Origin: Gracilaria domingensis
Lineage: Eukaryota; Rhodophyta; Florideophyceae; Gracilariales; Gracilariaceae
Length of the DNA stretch: 64,000 nt
Direction: 5' to 3'
Assembly: GCA_022539475.1 (NCBI GenBank)
Contig: VCMS01000051.1
Coordinates: 124,001 to 188,000 of the forward strand
Position numbers and translations under genes: made by a program. Numbering within the stretch: position 1 is the stretch's first letter; the number at the start of each line of letters is the position of its first letter. Positions 20,934 through 32,090 of this stretch are shown one piece after another. The notes under the pieces were generated by a model. It searched no databases. It was not told where the DNA came from and was given only the letters and a program-made list of their open reading frames with translations.

Positions 20934-23240
20934 ATTGCGTTTGTATGGTTGAAAAGTTGGGTGCGTATCGTTTGAAATGAACGCAATGCAGATGTTCCTA
21001 TTGTGGTGCACAGGGTGTCTGACTGCAGTCTCTCGATTGTGGCCGTTTTTATCAGCTTCGAGATGCCGAGATGCAAGTTGGGTAACGGTTCGAATGAGAT
21101 CAGACTATATGGAGACAATCCCGGGATCATTCCAAGGCTTACGGAAGTTTCGAGGAACGAAGGAATGAGAGATATGGAATTTGAACGCATCAGAGTATCC
21201 GCCTGAGATCTCCTCTCCCTCGCACGACGTGGACGTCTTTCCTCCTCGTGTCTTTGTGCATGTTGTAAGATAGCTGTGTATGTCTTTCGGATGCTTTTCG
21301 TGTACTTCTGAGAACGTCCGTTGAATGAGGTAGGAACAGGACTGCATAAAGATGAGCGAGGGGCTTTGCATCTATGACACGCGCTTTCCGTTTTGGTCCC
21401 ATGAAGAATGGACAGAATGTACTAAGCCTCAGGAATATTCGCACAATAAATTGCAAGCAGAGGATGGCATTCTCGACTTAGTTTGTCTTCGCCGATGAAC
21501 CGAAAACCTTTCTGCGTGAGATTTAGAATGGGCTCCAGGACTTGACGAAGAGATTCTTGACGGATTTGCATCCTGGACTCACGTAGAGACTTGCTAGAAA
21601 CGAATGGCATTGCGTCTGCTTCAGATGCGGAAACCTCGATCAGTGTGGTAGGGAAGTATTCCACTACTGTGAGGTCATCACGGATGCACTTACGGCGTAG
21701 CTCGTCGGAGAAGTTGAGAAATATGAGGTGAAGAGAATAGGCGGTAACCGATGTTTGCTTTAGAGTTGTTGAAGACTTATCGGTGTATACCGCCCGAAGA
21801 CCTACGAAAGATTCACTGTAACTTATTTCTTGGGAGTACCACACTATTCTACTATCCAAAGAGCCCATGACCATTTCCTTAAGTTTTGAGGTGGCGTCTC
21901 TTGCGAGAGAGCCGGACATGGGGTGAGATATTTTCGTGGAGTGGGTCTGAGGTATAGGGTGGAAGAATGTGTTTTCGTTGTTAGCCAACTGGAGCTGTTT
22001 CACAAGTGTCTGAACGGGGTCTCTCGTGTAGAGTGTGGCGCGGAACTTACATCCTTCTGGCGAGACAGTTCTTCGATTGAAACCGTTTTTTGAGGCGTAT
22101 CGTTCGAAAATGGCATTCTTCAGTTCTGTACAGCGCTTGGAACTTGTTATGGTCTCGTTGAATCGCTTTTGCGAGAATTGCGGGTCCCGAAATAGCCCAA
22201 TTAGCTCGTCTGCTTCACGATGACCAAGGTTAAAAGCTACTGAAGCCAGACAAACCGTGAGATAATCCATATGCAAATCACCGAGGGCCTCCTCAGAATG
22301 CACTGGGCGTGAACTGCTTCCGTGTTATCGCTCTAATGACGAGGGACCCGGGGAAGGAGAAACACAATGCGAAGTGTCTGGAATGGGGGGGGGGCGCACG
22401 GGGTAGGGTCAACAATGTCCTCGGACACCGGAGGCTCAGGAAGGCGACAAGGGGCAGTGACCGTTTCGGAAGTTGCAGGCGCGGGCGCGGAAAGCTTGAG
22501 ATGCTTACTTCTTCGAATGGACCCCCTATTGTCGTCTTCCAGCGCGGCCTTCAGACGAAACGGGCAATGGTTGACATGCTGTTGAAGAGATAACACTCCT
22601 CTGCGAGTGACGAACGGGCACCGACGCTTCTTATGTGTACAGTAGTAGACCATGGGAAGACAAAATGAAGGAGAAACGACGACAAGGACGGCAAAAGAAG
22701 GTCGTCCGAAGGGAGAAGGAGGTCAAGCGACAGTCAAGATCGACGTCAAGCTGAGAACGGAGAATATATTTTGAGTTCAAATCACGTGCTTTCGTTCAAA
22801 AAGGAACGTAGGTACACGTCGACCTCAAAACAAGGGTGTACCTCTCGAATTATTTAACACTGGTTATAAACCTGTGGTTTCGCAACGTTGTACGCTGTAC
22901 ACCTGTCCAATCTCGCACAGAAAAATAAATCTCTACCCTCCTCCGCCGCCGCCGCGCCTCCGAGGTCCGACCTTCCGTTACCGTCGTGATCCGTGCCGTC
23001 TGCATCCTCGCGTTATACTCCGCTCCGTCCTTCTTTTTTCCTCCCTCTACTTTATGGAGGCTCCATAAAGTAGAGGGCGGAAAAAAGTAGAACAGAGTCA
23101 TCCGTATCTCATGGATGTATTCCGTGCAGTCTTTTCGTACGTTCTCCCATATCCTTCCACGTATCTTTGCTCTAAACTAACCAACCCTCATCGCGTTTCT
23201 TCACGCTCTGCGACATGTAAACGGCAGGAAATAAGCTAAT
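20934..23240. repeat. Duplicated segment, copy 1 (left part); matches 59.70-62.07 kb
   Basis: Collinear with the later segment over its whole length: the 3' flank of the transposase gene, the gene itself, its promoter region (ATAAACCTGTGGTTTCGCAACG block) and about 350 bp beyond. It includes a near-perfect hairpin at about 23046-23074 (CTCTACTTTATGGAG / CTCCATAAAGTAGAG). See the findings for the relation to the rightward part at 32.09-32.73 kb. Confidence 0.85.
21190..22653 (-). pseudogene. Plavaka-like transposase, copy 1
   Basis: Starts with MVYYCTHKKRRCPF, a C2H2-like finger (Cys-x5-Cys ... His-x3-Cys: CPFVTRRGVLSLQQHVNHC), then a Pro/Ser-rich linker. A run of ten G near 22386 (GGGAGGGG in copy 2) shifts the frame; the rest continues from 22303. 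The core resembles Plavaka (CACTA-related) transposases: a VYTDKSSTTLKQTSVTAYSLHLIFLN stretch corresponds to the DKTTV...YPLYLSIGN block, followed by RRKCIRDDLTVVEYFPTT and GEDKLSRECHPLLAIYCANIPEA, the equivalent of the IADYPEQ block. It stops at 21422, with a related frame continuing to 21190. Similarity was judged from family memory, not a search. Confidence 0.65.
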
Positions 23241-23387
23241 CACTCTCAACTTCTTCTATTTCTTCAAGATATAGAACGAGTTGAAGGGTGAAAACGGGAG
23301 CCCGGTAACCCCAAGCGAGGACTGTAAGTACGCCACCAATGGTTCATTTCCTTGCGCCATAGGCTCTAGCTTCGCCTCTTGCGCTAC
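23241..23387. other. Left flank of the LTR element, including one arm of a palindrome
   Basis: From 23352 (TTGCGCCATAGGCTCTAGC ... TTGCGCTAC) this is the left arm of an inverted repeat whose right arm is 31357-31403. The last five bases, GCTAC (23383-23387), are the target-site duplication of the LTR element. Confidence 0.85.
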
Positions 23388-23815
23388 AGTAGTGCAGTGA
23401 GAGGCACCGCCCTGACGGGTGCATAATGTTAGTTTATTTAGTTAGTGCGCACAGGGTGCACTTCGGGGTCCCACACGTGTTGCGTTGTGACAGTTGTCGT
23501 GTCGCCCTTCGGGACCCCCCTTATAGGTAGATAGTTTATTATTTTTCGACACGTGGCTGCTGCCCGTGGGAGGTGCACTTAAGCATCTCCCGCTGGGCAG
23601 AGCTCACCGTGGTAAACCTCAAGCACCCCCTAGCCGATTCTTTCATCTTCTAGTTTCCCACAAGGATCATCCTACCGTCACTACCGGTGCTGCGCGGCTA
23701 TCTCGCGCCCCGTTGTTAGCGTCCGTTGAGTGCTCCTTCGTCCCCGCTTGGGTGCTGCGCAATTTGTTCCTTTATCAGGGCATAGTACGTTGTCACGGCC
23801 TGAGGCTGTGCTACA
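23388..23815 (+). repeat. 5' LTR
   Basis: 428 bp, nearly identical to 30925-31351. Ends ...GCTGTGCTACA, directly before the primer-binding site. Contains CCCTTCGGGACC and TATAGGTAGATAG blocks. Confidence 0.92.
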
Positions 23816-23817
23816 AC

Positions 23818-23830
23818 TGGTCTCCCGACC
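23818..23830 (+). other. Putative tRNA primer-binding site
   Basis: TGGTCTCCCGACC begins with the TGG expected to pair with the CCA end of a tRNA primer and lies 2 bp inside the left LTR. The tRNA was not identified. Confidence 0.6.
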
Positions 23831-24049
23831 TAGAATAACCCTCTCGGGTCTTTTCTAGTTAATTCGACCCTTACGGGATTCGCTTCGTCGCTTTCGAATC
23901 ATTTCTTCCCTCTCGGGCCTTTTTGACCCGTCGCGGATCATTTGGTTTCATCGCTCCGTCGCTTTTTCCCTCTAGGGTTTTCTCGAACTTGCCCGCATTT
24001 GGGTTCAACTTGTTGCAAGCCGGACGAAAAATCCTTTCCGCCTACCGTT

Positions 24050-24958
24050 ATGGCCACCCCACCGGGAACTTCCGATGGACACGCCGGTCCTGCTCCACCC
24101 CATCGGGATAACGGCACTGACGAAGTGCCTCCTGCTCCCGGTTCAGGGGCTCCGAGCACCCGAAGTACCCATGGAGGGATTCTACCACGTGTGGAGGACC
24201 CGGAGCGCATACTCTGTCAGTCCTCCCCGACCGACTTTCGGAACCGTCTCGAGGCCATGCGCCAGCATGCCTCTCGAGAAGCGACTCCGCAGCCGCAGAC
24301 CCCCAGGGCAGCAGCGCCCGAGACCCTCGTTGGGACTCCGCAACGACCCGCAGGGAGTGAGGTTCAACCCGTTACGGGAGAACTACTCATAGCCCTGAGG
24401 CCACTCGTGGAGTCTATGGTGACACTCGAGGTCAAGCGCCGTATTCCCCACACGGTTAATGCTGAAGTGGAGGGCCTGTTGGATACCCTTGTCTAGCGGG
24501 TCGCTTCTAAGATGACCGTCACCGGAATTCTGGACGGCGCTATTGCCACCAGTGTGCACACTGAGGTACAGCGCCGTCTCCAGCTCGCTCCCATTGAGTA
24601 CGAGCAAACTGTCAACCGTCAGCCGGCCGTCTCGGTATGGCACCCGACCACTATCCCTGCCGAACATGAAGCATATTCCAGACCCGGCAGGGACCCCAGT
24701 AGTGATAGACCCGACTTGGAAACTCCTCCTCTAAAGAAACAGAAGAGTACCGGTTGCGTCACCCAATTGGGACGCGACAAAAGGAGAAGAAGGAGACGCC
24801 CACGCCGAAGTCGGAACCGGAGGAAGTCATCTCTTTTGGGTCCTGACTTTTCCGACTCGGACGACTCTCACTCAAGCTCAGATATGCCCGAGTGGAGCGA
24901 CTCGGACTGCTCCAACCGTGAGCTGGACGAATTGCGACTTGCGAGGCATTCTACCTAA
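24050..24958 (+). pseudogene. gag-like protein, one in-frame stop
   Basis: The ATG at 24050 opens a 303-codon frame broken once by TAG (24494-24496), after LLDTLV; the frame then continues unshifted with RVASKMTVTGILDGAI. The first half is Pro/Ala/Thr-rich with a short helical segment (FRNRLEAMRQHASRE). The second half has a helical capsid-like piece, then a very basic block (DKRRRRRRPRRSRNRRK) and an acidic Ser/Asp tail, suggesting a nucleic-acid-binding gag without a CCHC knuckle. Assigned by position after the LTR and primer site; the sequence alone would not identify it. Confidence 0.55.
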
Positions 24959-25809
24959 ACACGGGAACTAATTGAAGGCGTTTAGCTCCAAGCTCTGCTC
25001 TTCGAAATGCAGAAGTATCAAATGTATGCTTCTGTACCTCCCCCTTAATCTTACTCCTGACAAATCTAACATGACCTAATCAGGACGTTGTCACCATCTT
25101 TCTGGAACATGGATCGGTTCGGAACCCACATGGGACAAAAACTGGTCCTACACCTCCTAACGTGTCTCGCGCAGGTATCCTCATATGGGAATCATTTACA
25201 GTTGTTCCACAAGTTAATCGAATCCCCATGTCATTCTGGGATCACCCTTTACGGGATACTCGCCCATCACTAACTGCTTTATTATGTTCTCGACAACGTT
25301 TTCCGGTTGCGAGAAACACCCCTCTCTGTGAACGTGCTTGTCCACCACTTGTTCCTTAAAGGAAAAAAACCCTGGCTGGGACAGTTTGTCTTCTTCGCTG
25401 GACACCGTACACGTTTTCACAGTCTTGACTACTCTCACGGGACTCTTTCTATGCTCTAGTCTACTTCTATTGGATTCGTGCAGGATTTTTCGCACTGTGT
25501 CCTTTCTGTCGGTTCCGCTCACGCAGTGCGCTCGCCCAAGAAGAAGAGGGGTTGGTTGAGCATGCGTTACGGTCGTGAAATAACCGAAACGGTTCAAGCC
25601 CCAGTTTGGGAATCGAACTAATCTCAACCTGTTTTTCGGGTCCCTTCCGGGATTTAATCTCTTTTCCTTGACTTTCTTGTCGGGAAACGCGGTTATTCTT
25701 TTCCGTTTTCCCTGGTAGTCTTTCCTTTTATCTATGACGAACCTTTTTGGGACACCTCAGAAATTACGTGTCTGAGCACGAGCAAGACTAGCATGATTTC
25801 TTCCAGCCC

Positions 25810-26330
25810 TTGGTCTTCGCGTACAACTTCCAGGTTCATGGAACCACAAGGACGACACCTTTTGACTGGGTGCTAACGCCACACCCACCTGGGATCGTCG
25901 TGGACGTCCCAACTACCGATATCTCCCCAGCTGGGTCTGATCATCCGAATTCGGTCGCAGTGAAACGTCGGACACGCGCGCGAATTCGGTATCCCCTTTC
26001 GAAGGCCGAAGCGACAATGGACCGTGTCCAGCGGGGCTACAAGGCCGACTTCGATTCCCGTGTACGGGCTCAGCTCTCATTTTCCCCTGGCAACTACGTT
26101 TTTTTAGACCGCCCTCCACGGAATGCAACGTAGACTGCGGAAGAAGAAGGTGTCTCCCGCAAGCTCCTTCCTAGGACAACTGCTCCCTTTCGGGTTGTCA
26201 AAGCTACAGATACAACCGTGACCATCTTGGACGGCGACCTGCAAGACACGGTTTCCATCGACCGTATCACGAAAGCCCCACGGGGTCTTGACGTGGCCGA
26301 GTCACCGACGACACAGCCGGAGTCGCCTTA
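25810..26330 (+). pseudogene. Integrase C-terminal region, Ty3/gypsy
   Basis: The frame reads VFAYNFQVHGTTRTTPFDWVL, the conserved AYN-x2-H-x2-T-x2-PF block after the integrase core, then ATMDRVQRGYKADFDSRVRAQLSFSPGNYVFLDRPP and, past a TAG, KLLPRTTAPFRVVKATDTTVTILDGDLQDTVSIDRITKAP, matching the GPY/F-like end of gypsy integrases. The catalytic core upstream (24960-25800) could not be recovered; a CERAC near 25340 may be the remains of its zinc-binding domain. Confidence 0.75.
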
Positions 26331-26334
26331 ACCC

Positions 26335-29300
26335 GCATCAGCCCCACAGGGAACGCCGACGCCGGTTTCCGAGCCGTCTAACCCCACTGGGAACGCTCCT
26401 TCTGAGCCACAGTCTACTGGCCCTAAACAGGTTTCGGTCGCTCCTAAGACCTTGCCTGAATCCTCTGGGACACCACTCCCAGACGTGGAACTGCCGTCTG
26501 AACTCCTCGAAGAGGAAGGCGACGACTACCGCGAATGGGTCGTAGAAAAAGTCCTCAACGAGGGTGTGACCCCTGGTGGATCTGCAGTCGTCAAAGTCCG
26601 ATGATACGGTTCCGAGAGACACCTGGGAGCCCCTCGACAACATTCTCTTTAACTTTGTCGCCGGCTTTCGCGCGCGACGCGACCGCGCACGCTCGCGCAA
26701 CTGAACGCAACCTCTTTCGAGGACTTTAGAGTGCTTTTCCCCTCTCGGGTAAGAAACATTTTGGCATAGTCTCCCTCCGGCCATGGCGGCCACATTTTTT
26801 GCCGGCGGGATAGCGCGCTTTCAAAAATTCCTATGGGTCTCGCGAAGGCCTTCGGAAGGCTTCGCAACGTTTTCGGAGAAGTTTAGAACCCTTGGGGACG
26901 ATCTAGGACGACTTGGAACGTCGGCAGTACCGAGCGGCCGACCTTTTGAGGACTGTGCACACAAGCCGCAGCGCATCACACTGCTGGCATGCGCCGTTGC
27001 AGGCACGGGACACCTGCGTTGGCTACGCGCGCGCCGTTGCACGCTCGAATCACCCACGTGGGACACGCGCGCACCATGCACAAGCGCGCGCGCCGCTATG
27101 CGCCGTTGCAAGGATGCCAAATGCCCCGTGGCCCACGCCTATGGGTAGCCGATTGGGTATACAGTACTGCCCGTAGGGACGCGGTCTGGCACGATCAAAA
27201 AATCCAAAGTATTTTGATGTGCCGAGCACCCCAAATCGGGCATTGCGAGCCGCTGAAACGCCCGCGTTCCCGAGCTACGGGCAAAACAAAGAATAGAGCT
27301 TTTCGACCTCATCTGGGAGGGTAATTTTCGGCACGAATTTTTTGATTCGCCTTGCAAGTAACCCTTTGGGAAATCAGCCAGTTTTGGCCTATTCACCTAT
27401 CGAGAACATGCCTATTTGGCCGACACGCGTACTGTGCACCCCCTTGCCTTGCTGGCACGTGCCGCGCGGGCGCGCGCAGTGCCGTGCACGCGCGCGCGTC
27501 CCAGCAACGTCGCTCCGGCTCAACCGGCGGGGAACTCTCGGCGCTTGGAGTCCAAGCGCAAGCCAAGAAGGGGAGGGGACCCAAGCAAGGCTCAATTTGC
27601 GACAAAAGCGCAGTGTCGTACGCTGCGCACCCCGCGCGCACCGCTGAGGTGCACGTGCTGGCCCTCGAGAGGGATGAACACACAGCAACCGCGCCGCGCA
27701 CACGCGTCCTGCAAAGGCAAAGTGGAGATGCTGAAGCTCTTTATTGACTCAAACGAGCGGAAGCGCGCTACGCATTCCCACCACCGGTACCAAGACGGTG
27801 ACGGACCGCACTGGCGGGAACGTCCATGTTCGATTCGGAAGACGCCTTAGAGGACTCATCCTCCGCAGGTGCTGGCAGCGAGCAAACCCCACCGGGACCA
27901 CCAACCCCCAGGGAACTTGGAACCTTCTCGAAATGCCCCTCCTCAGGGTTGTACGCGTCAAGAAGAGTACCCGTTGCGGGAATGGCAACCTTTGGAAGGC
28001 AAAAACGATACGAACCGTCCGGGACATGTGAGAAGTCCTTCGACCGCTGCTAGCAGGTGGTTGGACGCCTGCGATTCGTAGCTCCCACCAGGGTCAATGA
28101 AAGTTTTCCCTCTGTCCACGGCGTAGCTCTGTTCGTACAGAAAGCGAACGTCTGTCACTAGGACATGTGTCCCCTTGGGAAAAAACTTCGAGGGCCTCTC
28201 TCTCTCATGTTGTACGACCCTGGGAAGGAAACTATACCCATTGGGAACAAACGTTTGTCGTCGACGCGCGTCATTTCAGCACAATGCGTAATCGGAAAGA
28301 CCCTACGGAGGGATACAGAAGAAACTGAAGCGCTTGCATAGGAATCTTGATGAGTGAAACGGACCCACACGGGATTGAATGTACAATTATTCGTACTATG
28401 TCTCAGACCCTCCCCGGGATGGGAGAGCTTCTCAGCTCGAACTGTGTACTGGTCACAGGTGCGTCAACCCTCCATGTGGTACATCAAGACCCATTCTATT
28501 TTCGATAGATCAATCCCATGGTGGGCAATATGAAGTAATAGAGATGGTATCTGTGCCACATGAACGCCCTGTTGGAACTGCTTTTCTACAGATACATCAC
28601 AAGTGCGCAGAGTGACATCTATGCAGGATAAGCAGCGTCCCTATGGGATAACTGGAGAAGGCGACGCTTGCCCTTTCGGAAATTGACTCCTCTACAGAAG
28701 CTGCGCAGGTCAGCCGGCATTACGGACCCAGCTGGGAATCACTGCCTCGCTGCCTCGGAGCGTCCTCACCGTACCTTTAGTGACCTAAGAGGAAAGTGAT
28801 GCGCCCCGTAATGCGGTTTGCGCCTACTAGTTTCTCCTGAAAAGGACAGTCTGTTACACAACCACGGGCTCTACTCATGATTCCAGGCATGGCATATCAC
28901 CCCCTCTGGGACGCTCGAGCTTGGTTAATTCTTGTTCTTTCTCTCCTGGCGTCCCTGGACCCTGCTTGGGATCCTCGCATTAGGGACGGACTGAAAACCT
29001 GGTTTCGGTCGCATTGTGCCCAAATGAGATCCTGGGTAGCTTGGAGCTAGCTTCTGGTCACGCTTATCGGACTGTTGACCCAAACGGGATTTTTCCGTTC
29101 TGACGCTCGCGATGGCGCATCGCTCGCTCGCGTTTTGCAGGGATTGTAGGAGTCGAAATTCCAGCACTTCCATGTGTCGGCAGCCGGTTCCGAATCGGTC
29201 GGACGACCCGCCATGGGACTGCTGTGATCTCTACCTCGCTGTTCGCGGTCGCACTCGTTCGTGACCCTCTCGGGACTTCTTCCTTCGGTTATTCGTCTCT

Positions 29301-30924
29301 CGCCGTGTCGGTCAGCCGCAGCGCTCGTGCGCTCGTGTGTCACTCGGATGTGACTTCGAGTAAGGCAAAACGTGGTTCGCCCTTTTGATTTCCGGTGCTA
29401 GTCTTGTTCTCGTCTGGGTACTCCGTGGCGCTTATTCATGCGTCTTTTCGCTTGTGATATTCACCCGCATGGGATTCTTTCGAGAACTACACCGTTGCGA
29501 ACAGTTTCGTTTCCGTCGCTTCCAACCTGTACGGGATTCTCGGCGATTTGAACCTCGTCATCTCGCCGTGCCTGTTGATAGGCACTGAATAACGGAACCG
29601 CCTTTTGGGTGGGACTCGCGCATTGCTTCCACCGTTGCCGTTTTGGTGCACTCGCTCGTTGCCCAAATGGGATTGTGCTGGTATGGAATTGAGTGTCTCG
29701 CCGTGCTACGCTCGCGTTCGCTTTCCGCATGGCACTTGGCCGAACTCAGAGGTCAGGCCTAAGAAGGAGAGTTGGTAGTGTAATTGGATGCACTGCCCTG
29801 AGAGGTACAATCAACTGACCATGGAGAGCAATCTAAACGACTACTCTCAGGAGCCTACAGCGCTCGCGTTTGCAATGGACAGTGACCCGTTGGGGAGGTG
29901 GGAGCGTCATCGGCGTGTTGCGTGCTCCCCAGAAGGAATTCAACGATCTCAACTGAGAAGCCTGGTACGTACTGTTGTCTCACTCACTCTATACGTTTAC
30001 CCAACCGGGAAGGGTCGTATTGCTCTGTCCACGACACTACTTCGTACGAGCGACAACCCGGTTGGGAATGCAGGGCCCCCATCTTGCTACAGTCGTCTTA
30101 CTTTCTGGGAAGGCCGTTCGGCACCATTGGGCGCCACGCGCGTGCTTAATATCGCACTGGTTGCCCCATTCGGGATTTGATGCTTGGGAAAGCACTGTGC
30201 CTTCTTGTACTTGGCGTTTTTGTGCCTGCAGAGACTGCTTCGGCAGTTTGTGCTTCTGTGACCGGGTTTAGTGTTGTTACTTTCCATGCTCGGGGTTATT
30301 GTCGTGCAACGCATGCGCGTGCCGTGACCTCGACCCATTGGAAGGCATCTCTGCTGGCTGAGACGTGTTGGTCGCTGAACGGGTGACACATTCGCCCATA
30401 GGGATTTCGGCGGCTTACGAATTATAGGGCGCGCTGCCAATGGTCGTGGTGCCCCAACCGGGAAGTCAGCGACAGGCCGCACATCTCCGCGGCCCGTGGG
30501 GGAATCGACGGTGATATCCTGGGGCACGAATGCCCTCGTTGGGAAGATTCTTTTGAGTTCTTTGGCCAACCCAGTGGGACTTATTTGATATGAGGCGAAC
30601 GCACCCCCTGGGCCCTTCGGAGCTCCAATTACCGGTAATTCGCAGTGTCGGTCAGCCGCAGCATTCGCGCGCTGACTCGCCACCCAATCGGAAATTCTAA
30701 GGAAGACAGGACGTGGGTCGCCGTGTTGCACGCCACATCGGTAACGTTCCCACCGCGGGCGCTGTGCGCCGCTCCCTTGCGCGTTGCGTGGCGTACGATT
30801 GTCACGCAAATTGGATCTTGGTGGACTGGAAATTGTTGTTCAGTGAAGGCCGAAATCGCGGTCGCTCCCCGAATGAGAATGTTTGGCCAGCCTCGGGACG
30901 AGACCAGGCCTAAGAAGGGGAGTC
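26335..30924 (+). other. Non-coding interior of the LTR element
   Basis: After the integrase remnant the first 250 bp still read as a Pro/Ser-rich tail. From about 26,640 the sequence becomes GC-rich with GCGCGC blocks (about 26,990-27,110 and 27,470-27,640), then a long motif-studded stretch. Open frames here are short, arginine/proline-rich and inconsistent. No second gene is supported. Confidence 0.6.
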
Positions 30925-31351
30925 TGTAGTGCAGTGATAGGCACCGCCCTGACGGGTGCATAATGTTAGTTTATTTAGTTAGTGCGCACAGGGTGCACCT
31001 CGGGGTCCCACACGTGTTGCGTTGTGACAGTTGTCGTGTCGCCCTTCGGGAACCCCTTATAGGTAGATAGTTTATTATTTTTCGACACGTGGCTGCTTCC
31101 CGTGGGAGGTGCAGTTAAGCATCTCCCGCTGGGCAGAGCTCACCGTGGTAAACCTCAAGCACCCCCTAGCCGATTCTTTCATCTTCTAGTTTCCCACAAG
31201 GGTCATCCTACCGTCACTACCGGTGCTGCGCGGTTATCTCGCGCCCCGTTGTTAGCGTCCGTTGAGTGCTCCTTCGTCCCCGCTTGGGTGCTGCGCAATT
31301 TGTTCCTTTATTAGAGCATAGTACGTTGTCACGGCCTGTGGCTGTACTACA
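30925..31351 (+). repeat. 3' LTR
   Basis: 427 bp, begins TGTAGTGCAG and ends GTACTACA, forming the short terminal inverted repeat typical of LTRs. Preceded by a purine-rich tract. Confidence 0.92.
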
Positions 31352-31403
31352 GCTACTTTTCAAAAGTAGCGCAATACGCGAGATGCTAGAGCCTATGGCG
31401 CAA
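31352..31403. repeat. Target duplication and right arm of the interrupted palindrome
   Basis: GCTAC (31352-31356) repeats the left flank. The sequence to 31403, ending GCTAGAGCCTATGGCGCAA, is the inverted complement of 23352 onward. Without the LTR element the two arms would form a hairpin of about 80 bases with a TTTTCAAAAG centre. Confidence 0.85.
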
Positions 31404-31439
31404 CAAACCAAGTTGGTTTCTTGGCGATCTTGGATCTCG

Positions 31440-32090
31440 GACTGTTCGGAATAGGCGATTCTGGCACTTGGTTGGGACATAGGCTGCTCGCCCGTTTATC
31501 GCATCTTGGGGTATTTTTGCTGCATGGGCATTCTCGTTGTCGTTGCTTGTGAGTTCCCGCTTCGAGACCTTTCGCGTTGTACTATGAATGGATTGCTGGT
31601 AATCTAACCGATCCCTTTCCTTCTTCTTCTTCCTTTTGCCATTTACTAGGTCCCTCGACTTTTCTAGCGCAACGTTCCTGTTTTGGTTTATCAATGGTAA
31701 GTTCCATCGCATTTCAAATTTATCCAACGGAGCATTGACTAACTTGATCTTGAGAGAGGAAATAAAATTGGTCCTTTACCTGTCTGACTGTTCGGGATAC
31801 GCGATTCTGGTACTTGGTTGGGACATAGGCTGCATTCTCATTTATCGCAACTTGCGGTATGTTTGCTGCATGGGCATTCTTGGTGTCCTTGCTTGTGATT
31901 TCTCGCTTTAAGACCTTTCGCGTCTTACGATGAATGGATTGCTGGTAATCTAACCGATCCCTTACATTCTTCTTCTTCCTCTTGCGAGTTACTCGGTCCG
32001 TCGACTTTTCTAGCGCAACGTTTCTGTTTTGCTTCATCGATGGTACGTTCCCTCGCATTTCAAATGTATCCAACGGATCATTGACTAAGT
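31440..32090 (+). repeat. Two tandem copies of a roughly 346-bp unit
   Basis: The block from GACTGTTCGGAATAGGCGATTCTGG (about 31440) to CATTTCAAATTTATCCAACGG (about 31728) recurs from about 31787 to 32075 at high identity (shared ACTTGGTTGGGACATAGGCTGC, TGCATGGGCATTCT and TCTAGCGCAACGTT words). The end of the unit recurs a third time at about 62090-62180. Weak minus-strand frames are shared by the copies but show no domain. Confidence 0.85.

Larger units (their letters stand above)
23840..30700 (+). repeat. Dispersed CCC-N4-GGGA palindromic motif throughout the LTR element interior
   Basis: A short motif of the form (A/G)CCC-N3-5-GGGA(A/T/C) recurs dozens of times, e.g. near 23867, 24097, 25250, 25888, 26343, 26381, 28217, 28236, 28362, 28638, 28726, 28961, 29077, 29262, 29462, 29661, 29999, 30057, 30162, 30394, 30452 and 30571. 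Spacing is often 45-65 bp or about twice that. It lies in different codon frames in gag and continues through non-coding parts, so it is not a protein repeat. Positions were read by eye and are approximate. Confidence 0.7.
23388..31351 (+). mobile_element. Ty3/gypsy-type LTR retrotransposon, 7,964 bp, decayed or non-autonomous
   Basis: Bounded by two LTRs and flanked by the 5-bp duplication GCTAC (23383-23387 and 31352-31356). The right LTR begins TGTAGT and ends ACTACA; the left copy begins AGTAGT. A primer-binding-like TGGTCTCCCGACC starts 2 bp after the left LTR, and a purine-rich AAGAAGGGGAG precedes the right LTR, giving plus orientation. Inside, only a gag-like frame and an integrase C-terminus are readable; no RT or RNase H was found. 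About 4.5 kb of the right internal part has no coherent coding. Counted by eye, the LTRs differ at roughly 12 positions, so it is older than the chromovirus at 38-46 kb. Confidence 0.9.

Noticed and set aside
26640..28100. Numerous overlapping frames in the GC-rich interior of the LTR element
   Set aside because: GCGCGC-driven composition gives open frames on both strands; none has conserved motifs.
31636..32073. Short frames repeated in the two 346-bp units
   Set aside because: They are shared only because the DNA is duplicated; no start context, domain or third intact copy supports coding.
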